From contig NZ_JACAOR010000008.1 of NCBI RefSeq assembly GCF_013386115.1, positions 199,398 to 263,397 of the forward strand: a stretch of 64,000 nt of DNA. Direction: 5' to 3'. Both the position numbers and the translations under genes were made by a program. This document shows, piece after piece, positions 34,642-43,552 of the stretch. Each line of letters starts with the position of its first letter. Position 1 is the first letter of the stretch. The notes beneath the pieces are model-generated. The model searched no databases and was not told where the DNA came from. It saw only the letters and a program-made list of their open reading frames with translations. Origin of the DNA: Pseudomonas gingeri. Its GTDB lineage: Bacteria > Pseudomonadota > Gammaproteobacteria > Pseudomonadales > Pseudomonadaceae.

Positions 34642-34676
34642 TGTACATAAAAGTCCAGTATGGATTTATAAGTACA
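34642..34676. promoter_or_regulatory. Candidate DauR operator ahead of the binding-protein gene
   Basis: Extended palindrome: TGTAC at 34642 and GTACA at 34672 flank an inner GTCCAGTATGGAT (34653-34665) with A/T stretches between. The core resembles GTCCATTATGGAC in front of dauB at 38485-38497. It lies 68 bp upstream of the start codon. Confidence 0.6.
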
Positions 34677-34744
34677 AAATAGAGTTGTCCTCTTCTGTCC
34701 ACTGCCGTGCCACAACACCTCCAATAACAAGCGGGAGCCCCAGC

Positions 34745-35521
34745 ATGAAGAAGTTCACCCGGATCTGTGCCGTCACCCTGAGCCTGCTCGCCAGTGCCAG
34801 CCCGTTCGCCGCCGAGAAGACCTTGCGTATCGGCATCGAGGCAGCCTATCCGCCCTTTGCCTTCAAGACCTCGGAGGGCAAGATCAGCGGCTTCGACTAC
34901 GACATCGGCAATGCCTTGTGCGCGCAGATGGAGGTCAAGTGCGAATGGATCGAAGGCGAGTTCGACGGACTGATTCCGTCGCTGAAGGTCAAGAAGATCG
35001 ACGCGGCGCTGTCATCGATGACCATTACCGACGAACGCAAGAAGTCGGTGGATTTCACCCACAAGTACTACTTCACTTCATCGCGGCTGGTGATGAAGGA
35101 GGGCGCGGTGGTGGACGACCAGTACGCCAGCCTCAAGGGCAAGACCATCGGCGTGCAGCGCGCGACCACCACCGACCGCTACGCCACCGAGGTCTTCGAG
35201 CCACGGGGGATCAAGGTGGTGCGCTACAGCAACAACGAAGAGATCTACATGGACCTGGCTTCGGGCCGCCTGGATGGCATCTTTGCCGACACCATTCCGT
35301 TGAGCGACTTCCTGGCGATGCCACGGGGCGCCGGTTATGGGTTTGTCGGGCCCGAACTGAAGGATCCGAAGTATGTCGGCGAAGGCGCCGGGATCGCTGT
35401 GCGCAAGGGCAACAGCGAGTTGCTGGGCCAGTTGAACAAGGCCATCGAGGGTATCCGTGCCAGTGGCGAGTACCAGAAGATCGAGGGCAAGTATTTCAAG
35501 TCGGATATCTACGGCGACTGA
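34745..35521 (+). CDS. Periplasmic amino-acid-binding protein of an ABC transporter
   Basis: A 258-residue class II solute-binding protein (His/Lys/Arg/ornithine-binding type). Signal peptide MKKFTRICAVTLSLLASASPFAA; mature protein begins EKTLRIGIEAAYPPFAF, and GFDYDIGNALC and DGLIPSLKVKKIDA are family signatures. The ATG at 34745 has GGGAG upstream; the open frame runs 20 codons further without a signal peptide. It sits tail-to-tail with dauR, and an equivalent gene lies beside dauBAR in P. aeruginosa, so arginine or another basic amino acid is the likely ligand. No permease or ATPase gene accompanies it. Confidence 0.92.
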   Translation: MKKFTRICAVTLSLLASASPFAAEKTLRIGIEAAYPPFAFKTSEGKISGFDYDIGNALCAQMEVKCEWIEGEFDGLIPSLKVKKIDAALSSMTITDERKKSVDFTHKYYFTSSRLVMKEGAVVDDQYASLKGKTIGVQRATTTDRYATEVFEPRGIKVVRYSNNEEIYMDLASGRLDGIFADTIPLSDFLAMPRGAGYGFVGPELKDPKYVGEGAGIAVRKGNSELLGQLNKAIEGIRASGEYQKIEGKYFKSDIYGD

Positions 35522-35540
35522 GTGTCAAAACACCGCGTTC

Positions 35541-35618
35541 CCTGTAGGAGCCTGGCTTGCCAGCGAAGCTTCTGGCGGCCCCGAGGGCCTCTTCGCCGGC
35601 AAGCCGGGCTCCTGCAGG
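35541..35618. repeat. Inverted REP pair
   Basis: GTAGGAGCCTGGCTTGCCAGCGA and TCGCCGGCAAGCCGGGCTCCTGC between the convergent binding-protein and dauR genes. Confidence 0.75.
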
Positions 35619-35648
35619 TGGGGTGTTCCTGTCAGGATCCGGTTGTGC

Positions 35649-36284
35649 TCAGACCTCTGCCTTCAATTCCTTCAGGTGCTTGTACACCGTCGCCCGTCCC
35701 ATGTTCAGCACGTTCGCCACATAGTTGGCCGCGCTCTTGCCCTTGAAGGCACCTTCGGCGTGCAGCGCCAGCACCAGCTCGCGCTTGTGGTCGCGGGTCA
35801 GCAGGTTGAGCCCCAGTTGTCGGTGGCGCAGCCAGCTGTGCAGGAAGGTGTTGATCCGCTCCTGCCAGTCATCGCGAAACAGTGCGTCGGGCTGCGGCAC
35901 CAGTTTGCTGGGTGAGAGAAACAGGTCCAGCGCGGCCTTGGCGCTTTCGAACAGGGAAATATTCAGGTTGATGCACAGCACCGCCAGCGGGGTGCCCTGG
36001 CTGTCGCGCAGGACCGTGCTGACACTGCGAATCTTCTGGCCGTCCCAGTTGAGCTTTTCATAGGGGCCGATATTGCGCTCGCTGACTTCCTCGTCAAGCA
36101 TGTCTTCCAGGGCCGCGTCGTCGCCGATCTCGCGTTTGGAGATGTTGTTGGCGATGTAGTCGACCTTTTGGGTGCGCAGATCATGCAGCACCACTTCCGC
36201 GTGGGGAAAGAACAAGGTGGCAATGGCGTCGGCAATCGCCCGGAAATTATCCAGGGCGGGATCCTGTCGGGGTGTCATGGTCAT
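35649..36284 (-). CDS. dauR: YheO/DauR-type transcriptional regulator
   Basis: A 211-residue regulator with an N-terminal YheO-type PAS-like domain (about 10-125, AEVVLHDLRTQKVDYIANNIS) and a C-terminal helix-turn-helix (about 170-210, SAANYVANVLNMGRATVYKHL). In P. aeruginosa, DauR controls dauBA, the D-arginine catabolic genes. The order dauB-dauA-dauR is the same here, with 63 bp between dauA and dauR. Palindromes at 34642-34676 and 38473-38508 are the obvious candidate binding sites. Confidence 0.9.
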   Translation of the reverse strand: MTMTPRQDPALDNFRAIADAIATLFFPHAEVVLHDLRTQKVDYIANNISKREIGDDAALEDMLDEEVSERNIGPYEKLNWDGQKIRSVSTVLRDSQGTPLAVLCINLNISLFESAKAALDLFLSPSKLVPQPDALFRDDWQERINTFLHSWLRHRQLGLNLLTRDHKRELVLALHAEGAFKGKSAANYVANVLNMGRATVYKHLKELKAEV

Positions 36285-36347
36285 TCTCCAGGCTGCGTCA
36301 GCGCCCCGGTAAGGGCGCTGGCAGTGTGCCGTAATCGCCGGCGGTCG

Positions 36348-37475
36348 TCATCCCAGGCGGGCAGGCGAGAGCATCGCGGCCGTCAGGCCGAAGTGTTGCA
36401 GATGTTCGGGCAGGGCCTGGCCACGCACCAGGGCGGCACTGGCCTGGCCCATGGCGGGGGAGGTCTGGATGCCATAACCGCCTTGCGCCGCGACCCAGAA
36501 CAGGCCCGCGACCGCCGAATCGAAACCGGCCACCAAGTTGCCATCGCTGACAAAGCTGCGCAGGCCGGCCCAGGTGCGGGTCGGACGGCGAATGCTCAGG
36601 GTGGTGGCTTCCTCGATCTGGTAGATGCCCATGGCAATGTCCAGTTCCTCGGGCTGCACGTCGTGGGGTTCGACCGGGTCGGCGTTGGCCGGCGAACCGA
36701 GGAACATGCCGGCATCCGGTTTCATGTAGAACGATTCGTCGAGGCTGACCAGCATCGGCCAGTGGTGGCTGTCCAGGCCCTCCGGGGGCGCGAAGATAAA
36801 GGCGGCCCGCCGTTTCGGCTGCAGGCCCAGTGCGGCGGCGCCGGCCAGTTGAGCGATCCGGTCGGCCCAGGCGCCGGCGGCGTTGATGATCACCGGGGCG
36901 CTGAAGGTCTGTCCGTTGGTCCGCACCTGCCAGAGGCCGTCGGCATCGCGCTCCAGTCCGAGGACTTCGCAGTCGGTATGGATTGCCCCGTGCCGGCGGC
37001 GAATGCCGCGCAGGTAGCCCTGGTGCAGGGCGTCGGTGTCGATATCGCAGGCACTGGGGTCATAGAGGGCGCCGTGGACCTTGTCCCGACGCAGGATCGG
37101 CAGGCGGGCGCAGGCTTCGTCGGCGCTGAGCTTCTGCACTTCGGGCACGCTGGCCTTGGCGCTCAGGTACTGCGACTGCAATTCATCCGGGTCGCCGGTG
37201 AAGTCCACGGTCATCTCGCCACGGGGCGTGAGCAGCAGGTGTTCGACGAAGCCGGCGGGTGGATGATCGAAAAAGTCCCGGCTGGCGAGGGTCAGGGCGC
37301 GCACCTGGGCGGTGCCGTAGGCGGCGCTGTAGAGGGCGGCCGAACGTCCGGTGGAATGGTAGGCCGGGTGCGACTCGCGTTCGAGCACGATGACCCGGCC
37401 GTGTTCGGCCAGCCAGAAGCCGGTGGAGGCGCCGGCTATGCCGCCGCCGATGATGATGAAGTCTGCCTGGTGCAT
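36348..37475 (-). CDS. dauA: FAD-dependent D-arginine dehydrogenase DauA
   Basis: A 375-residue flavoenzyme of the DadA/D-amino-acid oxidase family. It oxidises D-arginine (and other D-amino acids) to the 2-ketoacid plus ammonia. The FAD motif GGGIAGAS is at about 8-15, followed by VIVLERE, HSTGRSAA and DIDTDALHQGYLRGIRR. The LGLQPKRRAAFIFAPPEG and SLDESFYMKPDAGMFLGSP blocks closely match my recollection of P. aeruginosa DauA. No signal peptide. With DauB it allows D-to-L conversion of arginine. Gap of 25 bp after dauB. Confidence 0.94.
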   Translation of the reverse strand: MHQADFIIIGGGIAGASTGFWLAEHGRVIVLERESHPAYHSTGRSAALYSAAYGTAQVRALTLASRDFFDHPPAGFVEHLLLTPRGEMTVDFTGDPDELQSQYLSAKASVPEVQKLSADEACARLPILRRDKVHGALYDPSACDIDTDALHQGYLRGIRRRHGAIHTDCEVLGLERDADGLWQVRTNGQTFSAPVIINAAGAWADRIAQLAGAAALGLQPKRRAAFIFAPPEGLDSHHWPMLVSLDESFYMKPDAGMFLGSPANADPVEPHDVQPEELDIAMGIYQIEEATTLSIRRPTRTWAGLRSFVSDGNLVAGFDSAVAGLFWVAAQGGYGIQTSPAMGQASAALVRGQALPEHLQHFGLTAAMLSPARLG

Positions 37476-37500
37476 TCAAGGCCTCCGGGAAAAGGTGTGG

Positions 37501-38448
37501 TCAGCGGGCGTCGTGCAGATGATAGAGCGCATTGGCCAGTGCGATGTCTTCCAGGCCGAGGCCGATGGAGCGGAAGAACACGTGCTGTGCGTACTGCGGG
37601 CGTGGAACCTGTCCACTGAGCAATTCTGCCAGGTCGCCGCGAATGCTCTCGGCCTGCCAGTCGTGCTGCGTGCTGGCGATCAGCATTTCTCCCGCCGAGG
37701 CAGGCGTGGTCTGGCGGTAGTCGCAGTAGACCTGCATCTCGCCCAGGCAGTGCGGCGGGACTTCATGGGCGCGTGGCGCGTTGGTGCTGATGGAGGTGAT
37801 CAGTGCCGGCTTGCCCAGGGCGCGCGGGTCGATGACCGGCGTGGCGGAGGAAGTGCAGAGCATGATGACATCGGCGTCATCCAGGGCCGCGTCGAGGCTG
37901 TCGGCGATTTCCAGGCTGGCTTCGATGCCGTGCAGGCGCCCCCGGGTCTCGGCAGCGAGGTTGGGTGAATACAGGCGGATGCCTTGCCATTCGCGCAGGT
38001 TCCTGGTGTAGCGCAGGTGCGCCTGGGCCACCGGGCCGCTGCCGATTATCGCCAGGCGGCTGGCGGTCGGTGGGGCCAGGGCATCCACGGCCACGGCGGT
38101 GGTTGCCGCGGTGCGCGCGGTGGTCAGTTCGCCGGCGTCGCAAAGCAGCAGTGGCTGGCCGCTGTCCATGGACATCAGCAGGGTCCAGGCCGTGACCAGC
38201 GGGCCTTGTTCGCGCACGATGTAGGGTGAGGTCTTGACGCCGTAGACGCGCTCCTCGGCCAGCACCCCCAGGTAGTTGATGAAGTCGCCGTCGCCTTGTG
38301 GGAACCCGACCAGTTGCTGGGCGGGCTGCACCGCCTGCCCGGCCGCGAGGTCCCGAAACAGTTTGCGCATGATCTGCGGCACGTCGATTTGCTGCAGCAA
38401 CTGATGAGCCTGCGGCTGGGCAATCACATAAGGTGTGGGGCTGGACAT
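37501..38448 (-). CDS. dauB: NAD(P)H-dependent anabolic L-arginine dehydrogenase DauB
   Basis: A 315-residue member of the ornithine cyclodeaminase/mu-crystallin family. The Rossmann motif IIGSGPVAQAHL (about 132-143), the family segment TARTAATTAVAVDAL and the later DVIMLCTSSATPVI are present. In P. aeruginosa, DauB reduces the ketoacid made by DauA, with ammonia, to L-arginine. It is first in the operon, read from a promoter that overlaps a large palindrome just upstream. Confidence 0.92.
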   Translation of the reverse strand: MSSPTPYVIAQPQAHQLLQQIDVPQIMRKLFRDLAAGQAVQPAQQLVGFPQGDGDFINYLGVLAEERVYGVKTSPYIVREQGPLVTAWTLLMSMDSGQPLLLCDAGELTTARTAATTAVAVDALAPPTASRLAIIGSGPVAQAHLRYTRNLREWQGIRLYSPNLAAETRGRLHGIEASLEIADSLDAALDDADVIMLCTSSATPVIDPRALGKPALITSISTNAPRAHEVPPHCLGEMQVYCDYRQTTPASAGEMLIASTQHDWQAESIRGDLAELLSGQVPRPQYAQHVFFRSIGLGLEDIALANALYHLHDAR

Positions 38449-38472
38449 GCGAGGGGCTCCCTTGGCTTTTTG

Positions 38473-38508
38473 TTAAACTATTTTGTCCATTATGGACTTT
38501 TAGTTTAA
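38473..38508. promoter_or_regulatory. Palindromic operator ahead of dauBAR
   Basis: A 36-bp nested palindrome in an AT-rich promoter region: outer arms TTAAACTA (38473) and TAGTTTAA (38501), inner arms GTCCAT and ATGGAC around one base (38485-38497). It lies 25 bp upstream of dauB and resembles the site at 34642-34676. Confidence 0.7.
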
Positions 38509-38526
38509 TTCGGCAATCGGCGAGCG

Positions 38527-38558
38527 AAAAAAAACGCCGCCCTGGAAAAGGCGGCGTT
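38527..38558 (-). terminator. Rho-independent terminator of rhlB
   Basis: On the minus strand ACGCCGCC, a short loop, GGCGGCGT, then a run of eight T, 25 bp beyond the rhlB stop. Confidence 0.9.
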
Positions 38559-38582
38559 CTTGCGTGGCGCTGGCGGCGTGCG

Positions 38583-40058
38583 TCAAGGACGCTGGCGGAC
38601 CACCGGGCGCAACAGTTCGGTTGGCGGGGTTTCGCAACTGATCTTGCGTCCCAGCAAGGCTTCGATCGAGGGCAACTGGTAGGAGTCGTCTTCCCCGGCG
38701 AAGCTGATGGACACGCCATCGGCTCCGGCACGACCGGTGCGGCCGATGCGGTGCACGTAGTCGTCCGGCACTTCCGGCAGGGTGAAGTTGATCACATGGC
38801 TGATGCCGTCGATATGGATCCCGCGACCGGCGACGTCGGTGGCGACAAGGACGCGGATCTTGCCTTCGCGGAAACCTTCCAGGGTCTTGATGCGCTTGTG
38901 CTGCGGCACGTCGCCCGACAGCTGGGCGGCATTGACGCCGTCACGCACCAGGCGCTCCTCGATCCGGCGTACTTCGTCCTTGCGGTTGGCGAAGACCATG
39001 ACCCGTTCCCAACCGTTGTCGGTGACCAGGTTGTACAGCAGCTTGTACTTGTCGGCACCGGCCACGGCATAGATATGCTGTTCGACGTTCTGGCTGGCGA
39101 CGTTCTGCGATTCGATCTCGACGATCGCCGGGTCGGTGGTCCACTGCTTGGCGAGGTTCATCACGTCTTCGGTGAAGGTCGCGGAGAACAGCAGGGTCTG
39201 GCGTTCGCTTTTCGGCGGGGTCTGGCGAATGATCTGGCGGACCTGGGGGATGAAGCCCATGTCGAGCATGCGGTCGGCTTCGTCCAGCACCATCACCTCG
39301 ACCATGTCCAGGTGCACTTCGCCGCGCTGGTTGAAGTCCAGCAGGCGGCCCGGGGTGGCGACGAGGATGTCGCAATGGCGGGCCTCGAGGTGCTTGAGCT
39401 GCTTGTCGAAGTCCATGCCACCGACGAATTGCATGACGTTGAGGCCGGTGTACTTGGTCAGGTCGGCGGCGTCCTTGGCGATCTGTACCACCAGTTCGCG
39501 GGTCGGCGCGATGATCAGTGCCCGCGGCTCGCCCATGTAGCGCTCTTTCGGCGGCGGGGTCTGCAGCAGCTGGGTGATGATCGAGATCAGGAACGCGGCG
39601 GTCTTGCCGGTACCGGTCTGGGCACGCCCGATGGCGTCCTTGCCGGCCAGGGTGTAGCCGAGCACCTGCGCCTGGATCGGCGTGCAATAGGGAAAGCCCA
39701 GGTCCTGGATGGCGTGCATCAGTTCCGGCGACAGCTTGAAGTCGTGGAAGCGGGTCTTGCCTTCCTGTGGCTCGACGACGAAGTCTTCGAGTTTCCACGG
39801 CAAGGGCTTGGGTTTCGGCGCTCGTTCACGGCGCGGTTGTTCGGCCCTGGGCTTTTCGCTGCGCGGCTTTTCGGCCTGCTCTGGCGCAACGGAAGGGGTT
39901 ACCGGCTGGGCTTTCGGTTTGGCGGCAGGCTCGGCGCGCCCCGACGGTTGGCCGGCGGTGCGGCTGTCTGGGCTGGGGGTGGGAGCGCTGGGACCTGGTG
40001 CGAGCTGCTCAGCCTCGCTTTTACCGAATATTTTTTTGAGTGCTTTGAGCACGGTCAT
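38583..40058 (-). CDS. rhlB: DEAD-box ATP-dependent RNA helicase RhlB
   Basis: A 491-residue helicase. A low-complexity, basic/proline-rich N-terminal extension (about 1-95) precedes the RecA-like core. Motifs: Q-motif region GFPYCTPIQ, motif I AQTGTGKT, Ia PTRELVVQ, II DEAD, III SAT, IV-VI including ATDVAGRGIHI and HRIGRTGRAG. In pseudomonads this protein sits beside dauBAR. The family unwinds structured RNA for degradation or ribosome biogenesis; whether it joins an RNA degradosome here cannot be seen. Confidence 0.93.
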   Translation of the reverse strand: MTVLKALKKIFGKSEAEQLAPGPSAPTPSPDSRTAGQPSGRAEPAAKPKAQPVTPSVAPEQAEKPRSEKPRAEQPRRERAPKPKPLPWKLEDFVVEPQEGKTRFHDFKLSPELMHAIQDLGFPYCTPIQAQVLGYTLAGKDAIGRAQTGTGKTAAFLISIITQLLQTPPPKERYMGEPRALIIAPTRELVVQIAKDAADLTKYTGLNVMQFVGGMDFDKQLKHLEARHCDILVATPGRLLDFNQRGEVHLDMVEVMVLDEADRMLDMGFIPQVRQIIRQTPPKSERQTLLFSATFTEDVMNLAKQWTTDPAIVEIESQNVASQNVEQHIYAVAGADKYKLLYNLVTDNGWERVMVFANRKDEVRRIEERLVRDGVNAAQLSGDVPQHKRIKTLEGFREGKIRVLVATDVAGRGIHIDGISHVINFTLPEVPDDYVHRIGRTGRAGADGVSISFAGEDDSYQLPSIEALLGRKISCETPPTELLRPVVRQRP

Positions 40059-40133
40059 CTCATCAATTGGTTAAGGAATGTACGCCGGCCAGTGTAATGC
40101 AAGAATCGGGCGCGGCGTAGTGCGTTACGGCGA

Positions 40134-40790
40134 TCAGCGCAAACGATCGGCCAGCCAGGTCCCGATGTCGTTGATTTCCTCAGGTAACACTTCGTGCCCC
40201 ATTGGGTATTCCTGCCATGTCACGGTGACATCAAGGCGCTTCAGGTGCTCGTAGGCCGTGCGACCCATGGCGTTCTGCACCACCTCGTCGTAATGGCCGT
40301 GCAGGCAGTACACCGGAATCCGCTGCTGGCTGGCCGAAAGCTGCAGGCTGTCGCTGAAGGTCGGGGCGTAGGTCGACAGGGCGAGCACGCCACCCAGGGC
40401 GCCTTGCCATCTCAGGAAAGCGGTATGCAGGACCACGGCGCCGCCCTGGGAGAAGCCGGCCAGGAAGATCCGCGCCGGGTCGATCCCCGCGGCCCGCTGG
40501 GCTTCGATCAATTCGATGACGGTGGCGGCCGAGGCTTCGAGCTCTTCGTGGCTGATGGAGCGGGCCGGGCTCATGGCCAGGATGTCGTACCAGCTGGGCA
40601 TCGCGTAGCCGCCGTTGATCGTCACCGCGCGGGTCGGCGCCTGGGGCAGCACGAAGCGGGTGGTCAGCAGGCGTTCCTGCAGGGCCTCGGCCACGGGCAG
40701 GAAGTCATAGCGGTCCGCGCCCAGGCCGTGAAGCCAGATAACACAGGCGTCGGCGGGCTTGGCGGGGTGAATGATCAGGGGATCGGTCAT
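40134..40790 (-). CDS. Alpha/beta-hydrolase carboxylesterase
   Basis: A 218-residue hydrolase of the phospholipase/carboxylesterase (AB hydrolase 2) family. The nucleophile elbow GFSQGG (Ser about 115), an Asp in HGHYDEVV (about 169) and a His in YPMGHEV (about 200) make a complete Ser-Asp-His triad. LHGLGADRYDF near the N-terminus forms the oxyanion region. It has no signal peptide. Family members hydrolyse short acyl esters or lysophospholipids; the true substrate is unknown. Single gene between rhlB and the aap operon. Confidence 0.92.
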   Translation of the reverse strand: MTDPLIIHPAKPADACVIWLHGLGADRYDFLPVAEALQERLLTTRFVLPQAPTRAVTINGGYAMPSWYDILAMSPARSISHEELEASAATVIELIEAQRAAGIDPARIFLAGFSQGGAVVLHTAFLRWQGALGGVLALSTYAPTFSDSLQLSASQQRIPVYCLHGHYDEVVQNAMGRTAYEHLKRLDVTVTWQEYPMGHEVLPEEINDIGTWLADRLR

Positions 40791-41262
40791 GTCTGCTCCA
40801 TTGGTGTGCGTGCGCTCCGATTGAGTGCGTTATTGCGGTGCACGGATGGTTGATCTATTAATAATATGTCGCAACTTTGAAAGTTTTTCGGTTGACCAAT
40901 GGCTGAATCGCTTTAGCCACCACTATGGTACGGGCTTTGCTATGGGAGATTCGAGTGTGTGCTTTCTCCCCTGGCGGTAACACTATCAGGCTAACGCCAG
41001 CTGTGGGATAGCACGAATCCGGGTAACGGATTCAGATTGACGTTCGCCAATGGCCGGGAAGGCTTCGCGAACACACAGGGCGCAAGCCCACTCGGCCGAT
41101 TGGTGAGCAATGAGTGCCCCTCGGGGGATTTTCCCCCACTAGACTCATGGCTCAAGTTCTTTGCCGCTTGACCCAAAAATAAGCCAACGCGGGTCAACAG
41201 CGCCTCATAAGGGTGCGGCAGGACTCTAGCTCCGACACAACAAGAGCAAACTGGAGGTTTGA
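40791..41262. other. Long regulatory region upstream of aapJ
   Basis: 472 bp without a gene. It starts AT-rich (TTAATAATATG near 40860). It holds a hairpin (GGGGG...CCCCC at 41123-41137, extended by AGTG/CACT arms) and ends with a strong GGAGG in front of aapJ. I see no certain promoter. A GG/GC pair at 41148-41164 resembles a sigma-54 site but has wrong spacing. Confidence 0.45.
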
Positions 41263-42294
41263 ATGAAGATGTTGAAATCCACCCTGGCAGTCGTGACTGC
41301 TGCAGCCGTTCTCGGTGTCAGCGGTTTCGCGCAAGCGGGCGCTACCCTCGATGCCGTACAGAAGAAGGGTTTCGTACAGTGCGGTGTGAGTGACGGTTTG
41401 CCAGGTTTCTCGGTGCCTGATGCCACCGGCAAGATCCTCGGTATCGATGCTGACGTCTGCCGTGCCGTTGCCGCCGCCGTATTCGGCGACGCGACCAAGG
41501 TCAAGTTCAGCCAGTTGAACGCCAAGGAGCGTTTCACCGCGCTGCAGTCCGGCGAAATCGACATCCTGTCGCGTAACACCACCATGACCAGTTCCCGTGA
41601 CGCGGGCATGGGCCTGAAATTCCCTGGCTTCATCACTTACTACGACGGCGTGGGCTTCCTGGCCAACAACAAGCTGGGCGTGAAAAGTGCCAAGGAACTG
41701 GACGGCGCGACCATCTGTATTCAAGCCGGTACCACCACCGAGCTGAACGTTTCCGACTACTTCCGTGCCAACGGCCTGAAGTACACCCCGATCACCTTTG
41801 ACACCTCCGACGAAAGCGCCAAGTCGCTGGAATCCGGTCGTTGCGACGTACTGACCTCCGACAAGTCCCAGCTGTTCGCCCAGCGCAGCAAGCTGGCTTC
41901 GCCGAAGGACTACGTGGTTCTGCCGGAAACCATTTCCAAGGAGCCTCTGGGCCCGGTCGTGCGTAACGGCGACGACGAGTGGCTGGCCATCGTTCGTTGG
42001 GTCGGCTACGCGCTGCTCAACACCGAAGAAGCCGGTATCACTTCGAAGAACGTCGAAGCTGAAGCCAAGTCCACCAAGAACCCGGACGTTGCCCGTCTGC
42101 TGGGTGGCGACGGTGAATACGGCAAGGACCTGAAACTGCGCAAGGACTGGGTCGTCCAGATCGTCAAGCAGGTCGGTAACTACGGCGAAATCTTCGAGAA
42201 GAACCTCGGCAAGAGCACCCCGCTGGAAATCGACCGCGGCCTGAACGCTCTGTGGAACAACGGCGGCATTCAATACGCACCACCGGTGCGCTGA
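41263..42294 (+). CDS. aapJ: General L-amino-acid-binding protein AapJ
   Basis: Periplasmic binding protein of 343 residues for a broad-range L-amino-acid ABC transporter. Signal peptide MKMLKSTLAVVTAAAVLGVSGFAQAG; mature GATLDAVQKKGFVQCGVSDGLPGFS. Signatures IDADVCRAVAAAVFG and KERFTALQSGEIDILSRNTTMT are typical of AapJ/BztA. Good GGAGG and strongly biased codons suggest high expression. First gene of aapJ-aapQ-aapM-aapP. Confidence 0.95.
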   Translation: MKMLKSTLAVVTAAAVLGVSGFAQAGATLDAVQKKGFVQCGVSDGLPGFSVPDATGKILGIDADVCRAVAAAVFGDATKVKFSQLNAKERFTALQSGEIDILSRNTTMTSSRDAGMGLKFPGFITYYDGVGFLANNKLGVKSAKELDGATICIQAGTTTELNVSDYFRANGLKYTPITFDTSDESAKSLESGRCDVLTSDKSQLFAQRSKLASPKDYVVLPETISKEPLGPVVRNGDDEWLAIVRWVGYALLNTEEAGITSKNVEAEAKSTKNPDVARLLGGDGEYGKDLKLRKDWVVQIVKQVGNYGEIFEKNLGKSTPLEIDRGLNALWNNGGIQYAPPVR

Positions 42295-42360
42295 TTGACC
42301 TATCGTCCGGCGGGCCAACCGCCGGGCGATGTTTCTGTTCCGTTTTTTCTGGGGCACTAC

Positions 42361-43542
42361 ATGCAAAATCAAGTCGGCGCACCAAAGCAGAGGCTCACCC
42401 TCAGCGATCCGCGAGTGCGCGCGTGGGTATTTCAGGTCATCACGGTTGTCGCGGTGATCGCCTTGGGCTGGTACCTGTTTCACAACACCCAGACCAATCT
42501 GCAACACCGGGGTATCACTTCCGGTTTCGGTTTTCTCGAGCGCAGTGCCGGTTTCGGTATCGCTCAACACCTGATCGACTACACCGAGGCGGACAGCTAT
42601 TCGCGCGTCTTCGTCATCGGTCTGCTCAACACCCTGCTGGTGACCTTTATCGGCGTGATCCTGGCGACCCTGCTGGGCTTCATCATCGGTGTCGCGCGGC
42701 TGTCGTCGAACTGGATCATCAACAAGCTGGCCACGGTCTATGTGGAGATCTTCCGCAACATTCCGCCTCTGCTGCAGATCCTGTTCTGGTATTTCGCGGT
42801 GTTCCTGACCATGCCGGGGCCGCGCAACAGCCATAACTTCGGCGATACCTTCTTCGTCAGCAGCCGTGGCCTGAACATGCCGGCGGCCCGGGCCTCCGAA
42901 GGTTTCTGGCCGTTCGTGATCAGCGTGGTGCTGGCCATCGTCGCGATCGTGTTCATGTCCCGCTGGGCGACCAAGCGCTTCGAAGAAACCGGCGTGCCGT
43001 TCCACAAGTTCTGGGCCGGCCTGGCGCTGTTCATCGTGATCCCGGCGCTCTGCGCGCTGGTCTTCGGTGCTCCGCTGCACTGGGAAATGCCCAAGCTGCA
43101 AGGCTTCAACTTCGTCGGCGGCTGGGTGCTGATCCCTGAACTGCTGGCACTGACCCTGGCCCTGACGGTGTACACCGCGGCGTTCATCGCCGAGATCGTG
43201 CGTTCCGGGATCAAGTCGGTCAGCCATGGCCAGACCGAGGCGGCACGCTCCCTGGGCCTGCGCAACGGTCCGACCCTGCGCAAGGTGATCATTCCGCAGG
43301 CCCTGCGCGTGATCATTCCACCGCTGACCAGCCAATACCTGAACCTGGCGAAGAACTCGTCCCTGGCCGCCGGTATCGGTTATCCGGAAATGGTCTCGCT
43401 GTTTGCCGGTACGGTGCTGAACCAGACCGGGCAGGCCATCGAAGTCATTGCCATCACCATGAGCGTGTACCTGGCGATCAGTATCAGCATTTCCCTGCTG
43501 ATGAACTGGTACAACAAGCGCATTGCGCTGATCGAGCGGTGA
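42361..43542 (+). CDS. aapQ: Amino-acid ABC transporter permease AapQ
   Basis: Inner-membrane permease of 393 residues, longer than ordinary His/Glu permeases because of the large insertion typical of AapQ/BztB. The EAA loop EAARSLGLRNGPTLRKVIIPQAL (split around residues 295-317) contacts the ATPase. The open frame reaches back to 42295, but MQNQVGAPKQ at 42361 is the likely start and gives a 66-bp gap after aapJ. Confidence 0.94.
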   Translation: MQNQVGAPKQRLTLSDPRVRAWVFQVITVVAVIALGWYLFHNTQTNLQHRGITSGFGFLERSAGFGIAQHLIDYTEADSYSRVFVIGLLNTLLVTFIGVILATLLGFIIGVARLSSNWIINKLATVYVEIFRNIPPLLQILFWYFAVFLTMPGPRNSHNFGDTFFVSSRGLNMPAARASEGFWPFVISVVLAIVAIVFMSRWATKRFEETGVPFHKFWAGLALFIVIPALCALVFGAPLHWEMPKLQGFNFVGGWVLIPELLALTLALTVYTAAFIAEIVRSGIKSVSHGQTEAARSLGLRNGPTLRKVIIPQALRVIIPPLTSQYLNLAKNSSLAAGIGYPEMVSLFAGTVLNQTGQAIEVIAITMSVYLAISISISLLMNWYNKRIALIER

Positions 43543-43552
43543 GGAAACGCCC

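Larger units (their letters stand above)
34429..34744. other. Intergenic region between moaE and the dau-linked binding protein
   Basis: Contains a family-B repeat (34451-34535) and, closer to the next gene, a palindrome resembling that of the dau promoter (34642-34676). No gene is seen. Confidence 0.6.

Noticed and set aside
41148..41164. Possible sigma-54 promoter (TGGC...TTGC) in front of aapJ
   Set aside because: The GG and GC are 12 bases apart instead of 10, so the spacing does not fit.
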